DNA from: Paucibacter aquatile
GTDB taxonomy: Bacteria; Pseudomonadota; Gammaproteobacteria; Burkholderiales; Burkholderiaceae_C
Direction: 5' to 3'
Assembly (NCBI RefSeq): GCF_002885975.1
Contig: NZ_POSP01000003.1
Location: forward strand, 3,224,001 to 3,288,000
DNA: 64,000 bases
The position numbers were made by a program, and so were the translations under genes. A model generated the notes under the pieces. It ran no database searches. It was not told the DNA's origin and saw nothing but the letters and a program-made list of their open reading frames with translations. Positions 26,269 to 34,756 of this stretch are shown in pieces (position 1 is the stretch's first letter; each line of letters begins with the position of its first letter).

Positions 26269-26541
26269 CTAGTCATTCCCCTCGGCTGAGAGCAGAGCGT
26301 AGTTGAACGCGCGGCCTTCCTCGAACTCGGCGGCGTGGCGCTGCAGATCGGCCAGGTTCTCCTCGAAGCTCATCTCGGCGTCGGGCCAGCCGTTGTCGGG
26401 GCCGAAGACATGGCGGATGTGATCGGCGCTTTCGCGCACAGCGGCGAAGTCGGCGTCGGCATGCTGGGGCGACAGCTTTTCAAGAAGGAGGCCGTCCAGC
26501 CGCACGCGCTCCGCCGGGGTGAAGTCCTTGTTCAGCAGCAT
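26269..26541 (-). pseudogene. N-terminal remnant of a GNAT acetyltransferase
   Basis: 90 codons only. The sequence 'ADFAAVRESADHIRHVFGPDNGWPDAEMSFEENLADLQRH' region, with its VFGPDNGWP, ENLADLQRHAAEFEEGRAFNYALL elements, matches the N-terminal part of a GNAT family whose full members are about 170-200 aa and continue into the acetyl-CoA binding motifs. Here a stop occurs just after 'NYALLSAEGND', so the whole CoA-binding half is missing and the product would be inactive as an acetyltransferase. It lies 12 bases downstream of the agmatinase stop and is probably still transcribed. No continuation of the domain is seen in the following 80 bases in any frame. Confidence 0.6.
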
Positions 26542-26553
26542 CGCGTCCGCGAG

Positions 26554-27492
26554 TCAAGGCTGGCGGCCTGCCAGCCGCGCGCAGAGGTAGGTCCAGACAA
26601 ACTGCGCGGCCGCATAACTGGTCAGTTCGGCGTGGTCGTACGGAGGCGCCACTTCCACGCAATCCATGCCGACGAAGTTGAGTTCAGGCACCAGTTCTTC
26701 GAGGATGCTGAAGACCTGGTTGCTGCTCATGCCGCCGGGCTCGGGCGTGCCGGTGCCGGGGGCGAAGGCGGGGTCCAGGCAGTCGATGTCCAGGCTCAGG
26801 TAGACGGGCGGCTGGCCGTGGGCGGCCATGCGCTCGCGTACCTGTTGCAGCAGCGGCGCCAGCTGGGCGGGGCCGTCCAGGCCGCGCAAGGCGCGGGCGT
26901 TGAAGATCAGGCCGCCCTGGTCGGCCACGTACTCGCGCGCCTCGCGCTGGCCGGCCGAGCGGATGCCGAACTGCACAAAGCACTCGGGCCGCACCAGGCC
27001 TTCCTGAATCGCCTCATAGACCCAGGTGCCGTGGCCGCTGGGCTCGCCGAAATGGTCGACCCAGGTGTCGCAGTGCGCATCGAAATGGATCACCGCCAGC
27101 GGCTGGCCCTGCTGCGCCCGGTAGGCGCGCAGCAAAGGCAGGGTGATGCTGTGGTCGCCGCCCAGCCAGACCATGTGCTGGCGCGCGATCAGCGGGGCGA
27201 TCAGCGGCATCATGGCCGCGCGCATGGCCTCCAGGCTGGTGTTGGGCAGGGCCAGATCGCCGTGGTCGCTGAGCTGGCCCTCGGGCGTGGTGTCGAACAG
27301 CGGGTGGATGCCGTCGCACAGCATCTGGCTGGCCTGGCGGATGGCCGAGGGCCCGAAGCGCGCGCCGGGCCGGTTGGTGACGCAGCCGTCCCAGGCGATG
27401 CCGGCGAGGCCGAAGGGCGTGTCGCCGCTTTCCTGTCCGGCGGGCTGCAGGCCCATGAAGGCGTTCTGGCTGAGAAAAGCAAAGTGGCTCAT
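26554..27492 (-). CDS. speB: Agmatinase / ureohydrolase
   Basis: 312 aa; GGAG lies eight bases before the ATG giving MSHFAFLSQ, which decides the start. It has all the arginase-fold manganese motifs: 'WLGGDHSITL' (His), 'VIHFDAHCDTW' (Asp-x-His-x-Asp-Thr) and 'LSLDIDCLDPAFAPGTGTPEPGG' (short: SLDIDCLDPAFAPG). The 'ARFGPSAIR' region near residue 52 and 'NFVGMDCVEVAPPYD' near 282 are characteristic of agmatinases and related guanidino-acid hydrolases. It should release urea from agmatine to give putrescine or from a related guanidino compound. It is followed closely by the truncated acetyltransferase and preceded by an unknown gene in an apparent operon. Confidence 0.88.
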   Translation of the reverse strand: MSHFAFLSQNAFMGLQPAGQESGDTPFGLAGIAWDGCVTNRPGARFGPSAIRQASQMLCDGIHPLFDTTPEGQLSDHGDLALPNTSLEAMRAAMMPLIAPLIARQHMVWLGGDHSITLPLLRAYRAQQGQPLAVIHFDAHCDTWVDHFGEPSGHGTWVYEAIQEGLVRPECFVQFGIRSAGQREAREYVADQGGLIFNARALRGLDGPAQLAPLLQQVRERMAAHGQPPVYLSLDIDCLDPAFAPGTGTPEPGGMSSNQVFSILEELVPELNFVGMDCVEVAPPYDHAELTSYAAAQFVWTYLCARLAGRQP

Positions 27493-27542
27493 CGTCATCG
27501 CTCCATTCAACAAAGCCCGGCACCGCCGCGATCAGGGACAGA

Positions 27543-28001
27543 TCAAGGGCAGATCCAGAGGAAGAGGCGATGTCCTTGCGCCACTGCCGTTGCGGAGAAC
27601 GCGGCGAGATCAGCCACCAGAAACTCCAGCGCCTCGGCTTCCCAGTGCGGGCGGCGCTCGGCTTCGGCCGTCAGCCAGGCGCGGGCCAGGGCGGGGAACT
27701 GGTCTTCCGAGAGCTGGGCCAGCAAGGTGCCCAGCTCCTCGGGCAGGGCCACCAGCCAGGGGTCGCCTTGCTCGCCGGCCGGACCCACGCGCTCGAAATC
27801 TTGCATAGCGTGGCTCAGGGCCACCGGGGCGGCGTCCATGGCGCTGGGCAGGGCTTGCTGCTTGAGGATCAGGCGCAGGCTGGCCCATTGCGTGGGCTCG
27901 ACGCCCGAGACCTCCAGCGTGGGCCAGATGTTGGCGTGGCCGGGGGTGTGGAGAATCACGGTCGCGTCTTCGGCGGAGGCGGCGATCAGGTCGGTCAGCA
28001 T
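27543..28001 (-). CDS. Hypothetical protein upstream of agmatinase
   Basis: 152 aa from the ATG giving MLTDLIAASA; a TTG at 28061 could add 20 residues, without RBS support. It is acidic, mostly helical and has no signal peptide or membrane segment. Visible runs are 'DATVILHTPGHANIWPTLEV', 'FPALARAWLTAEAERRPHWEAEALEF' (read as two helices) and 'QGHRLFLWICP' at the end. I recognise no family. With 50 bases to agmatinase on the same strand it may belong to that transcript. Confidence 0.55.
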   Translation of the reverse strand: MLTDLIAASAEDATVILHTPGHANIWPTLEVSGVEPTQWASLRLILKQQALPSAMDAAPVALSHAMQDFERVGPAGEQGDPWLVALPEELGTLLAQLSEDQFPALARAWLTAEAERRPHWEAEALEFLVADLAAFSATAVAQGHRLFLWICP

Positions 28002-28110
28002 GGCTTGAGTGAGGCTTGGGTGTGGAATGCGCAAAAACAGCAAGCTGCGCAACAAAGGCAAATTGTCGGTGAAAGCCGAGCCTGGGGTTCTCGGCCGGGC
28101 TTGCCGCGCT

Positions 28111-29088
28111 TCAGACCTGGTGGCAGGCCACCTGCCGCCCGTCCACCTCGCGCAAGAGCGGCGCTCCCTGCGCGCACCGCGCCACCGCCATCGGGCAGCG
28201 CTTGTGGAAGGCGCAGCCGCTGGGTGGGTTCAGCGGGCTGGGCAGCTCGCCCTTGAGCAGCACGCGCTCGCGCCGCTCGGCCGCATGCAGGGCCGGCGTG
28301 GCGCTCATCAGCGCGCGGGTGTAGGGGTGCAGGGGCTGGGCAAAGATGCGGCGCTTTTCGCCCAGCTCCACCGCGCGGCCCAGGTACATCACCATCACTT
28401 CGTCGGCCACATGCTCGACCACGCTGAGGTTGTGGGAGATGAAGACATAGCTGGTGCCCGACTGCTCCTGCAGGTCCATGAAGAGGTTGAGGATCTGCGC
28501 CTGGATGGACACATCCAGGGCCGACACCGGTTCGTCCGCCACGACGATGCGCGGCTGCAGAATCATGGCCCGGGCGATGGCAATGCGCTGGCGCTGGCCG
28601 CCGCTGAACATATGCGGGTAACGCGCCAGATGCTCGGGGCGCAGGCCCACCTGGGTGATCAGGGCTGCGATGCGCTCGCGCCGCTCGGCTTTGCTGAGCG
28701 CGGTGTTGATCAGGAGCGGCTCGTCCAGCGTGGCGGCAATGCTCTTGCGCGGGTTGAGCGAGCTGAAGGGGTTCTGGAACACCATCTGCACTTGTTGGCG
28801 CAGCGTTTTGAGGCGCGCACCGTCGGCGCCGGCCGTGGCCTCGCCGCCCAGCAGCAGGCGGCCGGCGCTGGGCGGCTCGATCAGGGTCAGCTGGCGCGCC
28901 AGGGTCGATTTGCCGCATCCCGATTCGCCCACCACGGCCAAGGTCTGGCGCGGGCGAAGGCTGAAGCTCACGCCATCGAGCGCGCGCACCGTGGCCTTGG
29001 GCTGGAGCAGGCCCTGGCTGACGCGGTAGTGGCGGCTCAGGTTCTCGGCCTGCAGCAGCACCGGCTGGCTTGTCTGTTCATTGGCCAT
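28111..29088 (-). CDS. dppF: Dipeptide ABC transporter ATP-binding protein (DppF/OppF)
   Basis: 325 aa. The ATPase motifs are intact: Walker A 'VVGESGCGKSTLARQL', Q-loop 'VQMVFQNPFSSLNPRKSI', signature 'MFSGGQRQRIAIARAM', Walker B 'IVVADEPVSALDVSIQ' and switch His in 'SYVFISHNLSVVEH'. The C-terminal oligopeptide-transport domain ends with the cysteine set of this subfamily ('CAFHKRCPMAVARC'). It energises peptide import as a heterodimer with the upstream ATPase. Its start overlaps the end of dppD by 11 bases, a sign of translational coupling in the operon order permease-permease-ATPase-ATPase. Confidence 0.93.
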   Translation of the reverse strand: MANEQTSQPVLLQAENLSRHYRVSQGLLQPKATVRALDGVSFSLRPRQTLAVVGESGCGKSTLARQLTLIEPPSAGRLLLGGEATAGADGARLKTLRQQVQMVFQNPFSSLNPRKSIAATLDEPLLINTALSKAERRERIAALITQVGLRPEHLARYPHMFSGGQRQRIAIARAMILQPRIVVADEPVSALDVSIQAQILNLFMDLQEQSGTSYVFISHNLSVVEHVADEVMVMYLGRAVELGEKRRIFAQPLHPYTRALMSATPALHAAERRERVLLKGELPSPLNPPSGCAFHKRCPMAVARCAQGAPLLREVDGRQVACHQV

Positions 29089-30085
29089 GCTGCGCCTCCA
29101 ATCGGGCCGCAGGCGGCAGCGGGAAGAAGCAGCGCACGCCTTCGTTGGTCAGGGCTGGGCGTTCGCTGCGGCAGCGCCCCTGCACCTGCGCGCAGCGCGG
29201 GCTCAGCAGGCAGCCGGCCGGGCGGTCCAGCGCGCCGGGCACGATGCCGGGCAGGGCGGCCAGGCGGCGGGCGCCGCGGTTGTGCTCGGGGATGGCGGCC
29301 AGCAGTGCAGCGGTGTAGGGGTGGCGCGGCGCGTCGAACAGGGCCGGCAGCGGGCCGGTCTCGACCACCTGGCCGGCGTACATCACGGCCACGCGTTGGG
29401 CCATTTCGGCCACCACGGCCAGGTCGTGGGTGATCATCAGCAAGCCCATGCCTTGCTCGCGCTGCAGGCGAAGCAGCAGCTCCATGATCTGGGCCTGGAT
29501 GGTCACGTCCAGGGCGGTGGTGGGCTCGTCGGCGATCAGCAGCTTGGGGCCGCAGGCGATCGCCATGGCGATCATCACGCGCTGGTTCATGCCGCCCGAG
29601 AGCTGGTGCGGGTAGGCCTCGGCGCGGCGCGCCGCATCGGGGATCTCCACCAGCTCCAGCAGCTCCACCACCCTCTGCCTTGCGGCCGCGCCGCGCAGGC
29701 CCAGGTGGGTCTGCAGCACCTCGGCGATCTGCGCGCCCACGGTGTAGCTCGGGTCCAGGCTGGACAGCGCGTCCTGGAACACCATGGCGATGTCGCGGCC
29801 GATCAGGCGGCGGCGTTCCCGCGCGTTCAAGCGCAGCAAGTCCTGACCCTGGAACTCCAGCCGGTCGGCGCTGACGCGGCCGGGCGCGTCCACCAGGCCC
29901 ATCAAGGCCAACATGGCCACCGATTTGCCCGAACCCGATTCACCGACGATGCCCAGCAGCTCGCCCGGCGCCAGGCTCAGGTCCAGCCCGTCCACGGCGG
30001 GGAAGCGGCCGAACTCGACCCGCAGGTTTTCGATGCGCAGAAGTGCTTGGGGCTGCGGCGGCGACAGCATTGCGTCCTCGGCCAT
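29078..30085 (-). CDS. dppD: Dipeptide ABC transporter ATP-binding protein (DppD/OppD)
   Basis: 335 aa. Walker A 'IVGESGSGKSVAMLALMGL', Q-loop 'DIAMVFQDALSSLDP', signature 'QLSGGMNQRVMIAMAIAC', Walker B 'LLIADEPTTALDVTIQ' and the switch His in 'MLLIMITHDLAVV'-like 'LLMITHDLAVVAEM' are intact. The C-terminal 'CLLSPRCAQVQGRC' matches the cysteine-bearing tail of OppD/DppD. It pairs with the ATPase encoded immediately downstream. It follows the permease gene by three bases and overlaps the next gene by 11. Confidence 0.93.
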   Translation of the reverse strand: MAEDAMLSPPQPQALLRIENLRVEFGRFPAVDGLDLSLAPGELLGIVGESGSGKSVAMLALMGLVDAPGRVSADRLEFQGQDLLRLNARERRRLIGRDIAMVFQDALSSLDPSYTVGAQIAEVLQTHLGLRGAAARQRVVELLELVEIPDAARRAEAYPHQLSGGMNQRVMIAMAIACGPKLLIADEPTTALDVTIQAQIMELLLRLQREQGMGLLMITHDLAVVAEMAQRVAVMYAGQVVETGPLPALFDAPRHPYTAALLAAIPEHNRGARRLAALPGIVPGALDRPAGCLLSPRCAQVQGRCRSERPALTNEGVRCFFPLPPAARLEAQHGQ

Positions 30086-30088
30086 GGC

Positions 30089-31027
30089 TCAGCGCGTCCG
30101 TTTCAGTTTGGGATCGAGCGCGTCGCGCAGGCCGTCGCCGATCAGGTTGATGCTCAGCACGCTGAACAGAATCGTCAGGCCCGGCAGCGTCACCACCCAG
30201 GGCGCCCGCTGCATATAGTCGCGCGCGGCGCTGAGCATGGTGCCCCACTCGGGCGTGGGCGCCTGCACGCCCAGGCCCAGAAAGCCCAGGCCCGCGGTTT
30301 CCAGGATGGCGGAGGAAAAACTCAGCGTCGCGTTGACGATCAGCGGCGCCATGCAGTTGGGCAGCACGGCGCTGAACATCAGGCGCAGCGGGCCGGCGCC
30401 GGCCACGCGGCTGGCGGTGACGTAGTCCTTGTGGATCTCGGCCAGGGCGGCGGCGCGCGTCAGCCGCGTGTAGCCGGGCAGGGCGCCGATGGCGATGGCG
30501 ATCACCGTGTTCACCAGGCCCGGGCCCAGCACCGTGATCACGCAGATGGCCAGCAGCAGGCCCGGCAAGGCCAGCATGATGTCCATCACCCGCATGATGG
30601 CCGGCGACAGCCATTGCTGATGAAACGCCGCCAGCAGGCCCAGCAGCACACCCGGCAGCAAGGACAGCAGCACCGAGGCCAGGCCGATGCCCAGCGAGAC
30701 CCGCCCGCCATGCAGCAGGCGCGAGAGCATGTCGCGGCCCAGCTCGTCGGTGCCGAGCAGGAAGCGCGCGCTGCCGCCCTCGGCCCAGACCGGCGGCTGC
30801 AGCATGTGATCGCGGTACTGCTCGATCGGGCTGTGCGGCGCCACCCAGGGCGCGAACAGCGCGGCCAGGGCGATCAGCGCGAACACAGCCAGCGCCGCCA
30901 GGGCGCCGCGGTTGGCGGCAAAGCCTTGCCAGAACTCGCGCAGCGGGCCGGGCGGCTGTTGTGAAAGCAGCTGCTCTTCTTCGTGCGCGCTGGGGGGCAG
31001 CGGTGTCGGTGTCGAAGGGGTCGTCAT
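30089..31027 (-). CDS. dppC: Dipeptide ABC transporter permease (DppC/OppC)
   Basis: 312 aa from MTTPSTPTPLPP; the start follows the dppB stop by four bases. A Pro/Glu-rich cytoplasmic N-terminus (residues 1-30) precedes 'FWQGFAANRGALAALAVFALIALAALFAPWVAPHSP', which holds the first membrane helix. Five more helices follow. 'FLLGTDELGRDMLSRLLHGGRVSLGIGL' region (GTDELGRDMLSRLLHG) is the family signature, and the EAA-like loop is 'ASRVAGAGPLRLMFSAVLPNCMAPL' (short: ASRVAGAGPLRLMF). It forms the inner-membrane channel with dppB. Confidence 0.92.
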   Translation of the reverse strand: MTTPSTPTPLPPSAHEEEQLLSQQPPGPLREFWQGFAANRGALAALAVFALIALAALFAPWVAPHSPIEQYRDHMLQPPVWAEGGSARFLLGTDELGRDMLSRLLHGGRVSLGIGLASVLLSLLPGVLLGLLAAFHQQWLSPAIMRVMDIMLALPGLLLAICVITVLGPGLVNTVIAIAIGALPGYTRLTRAAALAEIHKDYVTASRVAGAGPLRLMFSAVLPNCMAPLIVNATLSFSSAILETAGLGFLGLGVQAPTPEWGTMLSAARDYMQRAPWVVTLPGLTILFSVLSINLIGDGLRDALDPKLKRTR

Positions 31028-31031
31028 CTCG

Positions 31032-32042
31032 TTACCGCTCGCTGCGAATGCGTGGGTTGACCACGCCGTACAACACATCCACCAGCAGGTTCACACCGAT
31101 GAAGGTCAGGGCCGAGATCAGGATGCCGGCCTGCACCACCGGGTAGTCGCGCCGGGCGATGGAGTCGATCAGCCATTTGCCGATGCCGGGCCAGGAGAAG
31201 ATGGTTTCGGTCAGCACCGCGCCGGCCAGCAGGCTGCCGGTCTGCATGCCGATCACCGTCAGCACCGGGATCAGCGCATTGCGCAGGCCGTGGCGCAGCA
31301 CCACGCGCGCCGGGCTCAGGCCCTTGGCGCGGGCGGCGCGGATGTAGTCCTCGCGCAGCACCTCCAGCATGCTGGAGCGCGTCATGCGCGCCACCACCGC
31401 CATGGTGCTGGTGCCCAGCACGGTGGCCGGCAGCAGCAGGTGCAGGCAGGCCGAGCGGAAGGCGCCCTCCTCGCCCGAGAGCCAGCTGTCGATCAGCAAA
31501 AAGCCGCTGCGCACCGGCACGTCGTATTCGATGCCGATGCGCCCCGACACAGGTGTCCAGCCCAGCTGCACCGAGAAGAACATGATCAGGATCAGCCCCC
31601 ACCAGAACACCGGCATGGAGTAGCCCACCGTGGCCACGCCCATCACGCCCTGGTCCAGCAGCGAGCCGCGCTTGAGCCCCGCCGTCACACCGAGCAGCAG
31701 GCCCAGGCTCACGGCCAGCAGCAAGGCCGCCAGGGCCAGCTCCACCGTGGCCGGGAACAGGGCCGCGAACTCCTGGGCCACCGGCTCTCGGCTGACCAGG
31801 CTCTGGCCCAGGTCACCGCGCGCCAGCTGCGCCAGGTACTGGCCGTACTGCACATGCAGGGGCTGGTCCAGGCCCATGCGCGCCATCAGCTCCGCATGGG
31901 TGGCGGCGTCCAGGCGGCGCTCGCCCATCATGATCTCGATGGGGTCGCCCGGCACCAGCCGGATCAGGCCAAAGGCCACCAGGGTGATGCCCAGCAGCGT
32001 GGGCAGCAGGGTGGCGAGTCGCTTGAGCAGAAAGGTCAGCAC
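31032..32042 (-). CDS. dppB: Dipeptide ABC transporter permease (DppB/OppB)
   Basis: 336 aa from a GTG start. The first helix 'LATLLPTLLGITLVAFGLIRLVPGDP' (read as a hydrophobic run ending in the family's RLVPGDP) is typical of DppB, followed by 'QYLAQLARGDLGQSLVSREPV', 'SMPVFWWGLILIMFFSVQLGW' and the EAA loop 'YIRAARAKGLSPARVVLRHGLRNALIP' (short: RAARAKGLSPARVVL). Six membrane helices in total. It is the first gene of a four-gene operon running leftward to dppF, and the operon lacks its own binding protein; the candidate is the dppA-like gene at 21.3 kb. Confidence 0.93.
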   Translation of the reverse strand: MLTFLLKRLATLLPTLLGITLVAFGLIRLVPGDPIEIMMGERRLDAATHAELMARMGLDQPLHVQYGQYLAQLARGDLGQSLVSREPVAQEFAALFPATVELALAALLLAVSLGLLLGVTAGLKRGSLLDQGVMGVATVGYSMPVFWWGLILIMFFSVQLGWTPVSGRIGIEYDVPVRSGFLLIDSWLSGEEGAFRSACLHLLLPATVLGTSTMAVVARMTRSSMLEVLREDYIRAARAKGLSPARVVLRHGLRNALIPVLTVIGMQTGSLLAGAVLTETIFSWPGIGKWLIDSIARRDYPVVQAGILISALTFIGVNLLVDVLYGVVNPRIRSER

Positions 32043-32153
32043 GAGGGGCGGGAGATCGGTGTCGAAAGAGTGGTGGGTGCCAGCGGGGTCATCAGGGTCT
32101 CATCCAGCCCGCGAGCGCGGCCTTGTTGGTGATGGCCAGTGCTCTGTGGTCAG

Positions 32154-33059
32154 TCAGAAGCGCGAGCTCAGCGGCTTGGCCGGCTCGTTCGCCGGCGCCG
32201 CCATGGACTTGGCCAGCAGCATACCGCCCGGGCTGGTGGCCACATCGAGCAGGGCCGCGGTTTCCGCGTCCATGGCGCCGCTCCAGTCGCGCGGGCGGTA
32301 CTTGCTCTGGAAGGTGGCAATCGTCGCCTTGGTCAGCTCGTCCTCGATGCCGCTGCGCGAGGTGCTGTAGCCCACGCGGGTCAGCTTGTCCTGGAACCAG
32401 GCCGCGTCTGGCGGCAGGGCGGCGTAGAGCGGAATCTTGGCTGCCACCTGCACCGGGTCGGGCCAGGGGATCAGGCCGGCATCGGCCAGCTGCTTCCAGG
32501 GGAAGCTCGGGCCCGGGTCCTGCTTGCGGCCGGGTGCGATGTCCGAGTGGCCGATGATGCGCTCGGGCCGGATGTTGTGGCGCTTGGCGATGTCGCGCAC
32601 CAGGGCAATGATCTCGTCCACCTGCGCTTGCGGGTAAGGCGGGTAGACGCGGCCCAGCTCCGTGTCCTTGTAGCCGGGGTTGACGATCTCGATGCCGATG
32701 GACGCCGAATTCAGATTGCTGTGCCCTGCCCAGAAGCTCGCCCCCGCATGCCAGGCCCGCCGGTTCTCATCCACCAACTGGTAAATCGCCGCCGGCTCGT
32801 CCCGCACCAGGTAGTGCGCGCTCACCTGCCCGCCCGTGGCCAGCACCTTCAGCGATCTCTCCCAATCCAGCGCCGTGTAGTGCAAGACGATGAACAGCGC
32901 CCGGCTGTCTTGCGCCACGGAGGTGTAGCTGCGGTCGATCTTGGGGCCGGTGGGTTCCGTTGGGGTGGAGGTGGTCGTCGTCGCGCAGGCGCTGAGGAGC
33001 AGTGCGAGGGCGGCGGTGGATAGGGCCGAGAGCGGGCGGGAGAGGCGACGGGTGGGCAT
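32154..33059 (-). CDS. N-acetylmuramoyl-L-alanine amidase lipoprotein (AmiD-like)
   Basis: 301 aa from MPTRRLSRPLS; an ATG at 33101 is possible but would precede the signal with an extra tail. Lipoprotein signal with lipobox LLSAC. The amidase_2 domain (residues 45-200) carries the zinc ligands in 'LFIVLHYTALDW' (His), 'GHSDIAPGRKQDPG' (His and Asp) and 'SIGIEIVNPGY' (the Glu/Asn of the site). The C-terminal 60 residues 'DKLTRVGYSTSRSGIEDELTKATIATFQSKYRP' contain a peptidoglycan-binding-like repeat (GIEDELTKATIATFQ). AmiD in E. coli is likewise an outer-membrane lipoprotein that cleaves the MurNAc-L-Ala bond, including anhydro-muropeptides. Confidence 0.9.
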   Translation of the reverse strand: MPTRRLSRPLSALSTAALALLLSACATTTTSTPTEPTGPKIDRSYTSVAQDSRALFIVLHYTALDWERSLKVLATGGQVSAHYLVRDEPAAIYQLVDENRRAWHAGASFWAGHSNLNSASIGIEIVNPGYKDTELGRVYPPYPQAQVDEIIALVRDIAKRHNIRPERIIGHSDIAPGRKQDPGPSFPWKQLADAGLIPWPDPVQVAAKIPLYAALPPDAAWFQDKLTRVGYSTSRSGIEDELTKATIATFQSKYRPRDWSGAMDAETAALLDVATSPGGMLLAKSMAAPANEPAKPLSSRF

Positions 33060-33253
33060 GGCGCAGGGGAGCGTTGGGGCAAAGGGTCGGAGCGAGGGCA
33101 TTGTTGCCGATTCGGCGACGTGACCCAGTTTGCGAGCCTGGCGCAGGGCCAGTTTCGGCATCTTCTGACCTGAACACGCTCCTTGGGCTCTCAAGCTCTG
33201 TCCAAACCAAGTTGCCGCCAGCGCCCGAGCGCCGTGCGGTGGTGCCCGGCTAC

Positions 33254-33907
33254 TTACTTTTCAGACTGCTTCAGAGTCAGATCCAAGGTGTAGAGCCATT
33301 GATCCACGGGCGCGGCGACGGAGGTATCGCCTTTGGCCTTCAGCACCGAGAAGTCGCGTTCCAAGGTGTTGAGTTTCTGAACGTTGGCAGACAGTGGCAC
33401 ACCAAAGCCGCTTCGAGGGCCCGAAGGTGAAATCTGAAGATTGCCAATATAGGTGGACTTGCCCGACGTGATCTGGAACTTTGCTTCGGGAATGCGGCTG
33501 AGGTACATCACGCTGCCGCCAGAAATGCCGTAAGGCGCAAAGGCAATCGCATGGGTCAGCTTGTATTCACCCGGGGGGAGTGGGATGGCAAAGACCTGCC
33601 CCTGCTCTTTGTCTGTGTTGAAGTCCTCGCGAGTGTCCAAACCAGGAATCCCGGTGGCTGCGAAGCGAAGCTGGCCGCCTTTCTGTGCGCTTTCTGCACC
33701 GACGAGCATGTAGCCGACTGAGTACTGGGTGAATGGGCTTGGCTTGGCGCGCGATATCGACCCAACCAGCCAGCCCTCTGTGCCGCGAGTGATGTTGAGT
33801 CCTGGCGGCGGGCCCGAGTCGGCACCGAGACCCGCGCAACCCGTGAAAAGCGTGAGGCCGGCCAGCAGAAGGCTCGTGGTGAAAGTTCTGCGCATGGTGT
33901 TCAACAT
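33254..33907 (-). CDS. Hypothetical lipoprotein
   Basis: 217 aa; ATGs at 33907 and 33895 both give the lipoprotein signal 'FTTSLLLAGLTLFTGCAG' with lipobox FTGC. The mature part is beta-rich, with 'EGWLVGSISRAKPSPFTQY', 'LPPGEYKLTHAIAFAP' and 'SGKSTYIGNLQISPSG'; the 'P-L-P-P-G-E-Y' run followed by 'YIGNL' resembles small beta-sandwich outer-membrane or surface-associated lipoproteins seen in many Burkholderiales, but I cannot name the family. It shares strand and lipoprotein character with the next gene upstream, and the two may work together. Confidence 0.7.
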   Translation of the reverse strand: MLNTMRRTFTTSLLLAGLTLFTGCAGLGADSGPPPGLNITRGTEGWLVGSISRAKPSPFTQYSVGYMLVGAESAQKGGQLRFAATGIPGLDTREDFNTDKEQGQVFAIPLPPGEYKLTHAIAFAPYGISGGSVMYLSRIPEAKFQITSGKSTYIGNLQISPSGPRSGFGVPLSANVQKLNTLERDFSVLKAKGDTSVAAPVDQWLYTLDLTLKQSEK

Positions 33908-33961
33908 GTTGTCAAATTTTGAGGGAGGAAGGTGTTCAGGAATGGTGTCCAGCCTGCGTAC

Positions 33962-34756
33962 TTAACGCAAGGGGATCTCAGCACTGCGGGCTTGTTGAAG
34001 CTTGGTTCTGGACCGCTGGCTGACCGGCGCCCCGGTGCTGCGATCCTCCACCCAGACTTCCAGGTCTTCGTTCACGACAGCGCCTGTGACGATGTAATCC
34101 CCACCTGGATTGAGTGTGGCGGTGATGGGCAGGTTATGGGTCCACGGGCCACCGCCACCAAACCCGCGATTCACGCGTGCTTGAACCACGATCACCTGCT
34201 CACCGGCTGGGACGCTCAAGATGGCCGCGGTGAGCCCCCCACTCATGTCACGCAGCGGGTTGTGGTCCACGTCCACGGTATCCAGAACAAAGGGCATGAA
34301 CGATTCCCAGTGGGTCAGGCCATCGCGGCGACTGAAGCCGGTGAGTTTCGCCGGGCGCTTCAGGTCGAGGGCTGTTCCGAAGGGGGTGGGTATCGGGTTG
34401 GCCTCGGCAGAGACTGTGTAGGCATGAGGGCCGTGGACCGCAGAAGCCTTGGAGAATGACACCAACGCGGCCATGTGCCAGCCGTCGACCGTGGGCGGTT
34501 GAATCGCGCGCTCGATTTCGAACGCTTGAAATCCTTCGGCGAGAGCAGTCTTCTGCGCCTGTCGGCTGATGAAGCCTTTCAGCGTGGCGGGGTGGGTGTA
34601 GCCATTGATCGAGGCGAACACCTGGTAGCGACCCTCTCCGAGTTTGGTGGCCTCGGTGCCACCCCGCAAAGGGGCACCATCGGGTGGCGTTGCGCAAGCC
34701 GTGAGGATCAGGGCAAGGGGTAGCAGATAGGCGCTTATGGCGCGGGTGCCAAACAT
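33962..34756 (-). CDS. Hypothetical lipoprotein
   Basis: 264 aa from MFGTRAISAYLLPL. Lipobox LTAC ends the signal. The mature part is beta-rich with 'ATKLGEGRYQVFASINGYT' near the N-terminus and 'GGDYIVTGAVVNEDLEVWVEDRSTG' near the C-terminus (short: DYIVTGAVV, LEVWVEDRSTG). The C-terminal motif 'L-E-V-W-V-E-D' with a preceding 'GG(D/E)Y' is common in lipoproteins of unknown role. It lies 54 bases upstream of the other lipoprotein gene on the same strand, so they are probably one transcript. Confidence 0.7.
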   Translation of the reverse strand: MFGTRAISAYLLPLALILTACATPPDGAPLRGGTEATKLGEGRYQVFASINGYTHPATLKGFISRQAQKTALAEGFQAFEIERAIQPPTVDGWHMAALVSFSKASAVHGPHAYTVSAEANPIPTPFGTALDLKRPAKLTGFSRRDGLTHWESFMPFVLDTVDVDHNPLRDMSGGLTAAILSVPAGEQVIVVQARVNRGFGGGGPWTHNLPITATLNPGGDYIVTGAVVNEDLEVWVEDRSTGAPVSQRSRTKLQQARSAEIPLR

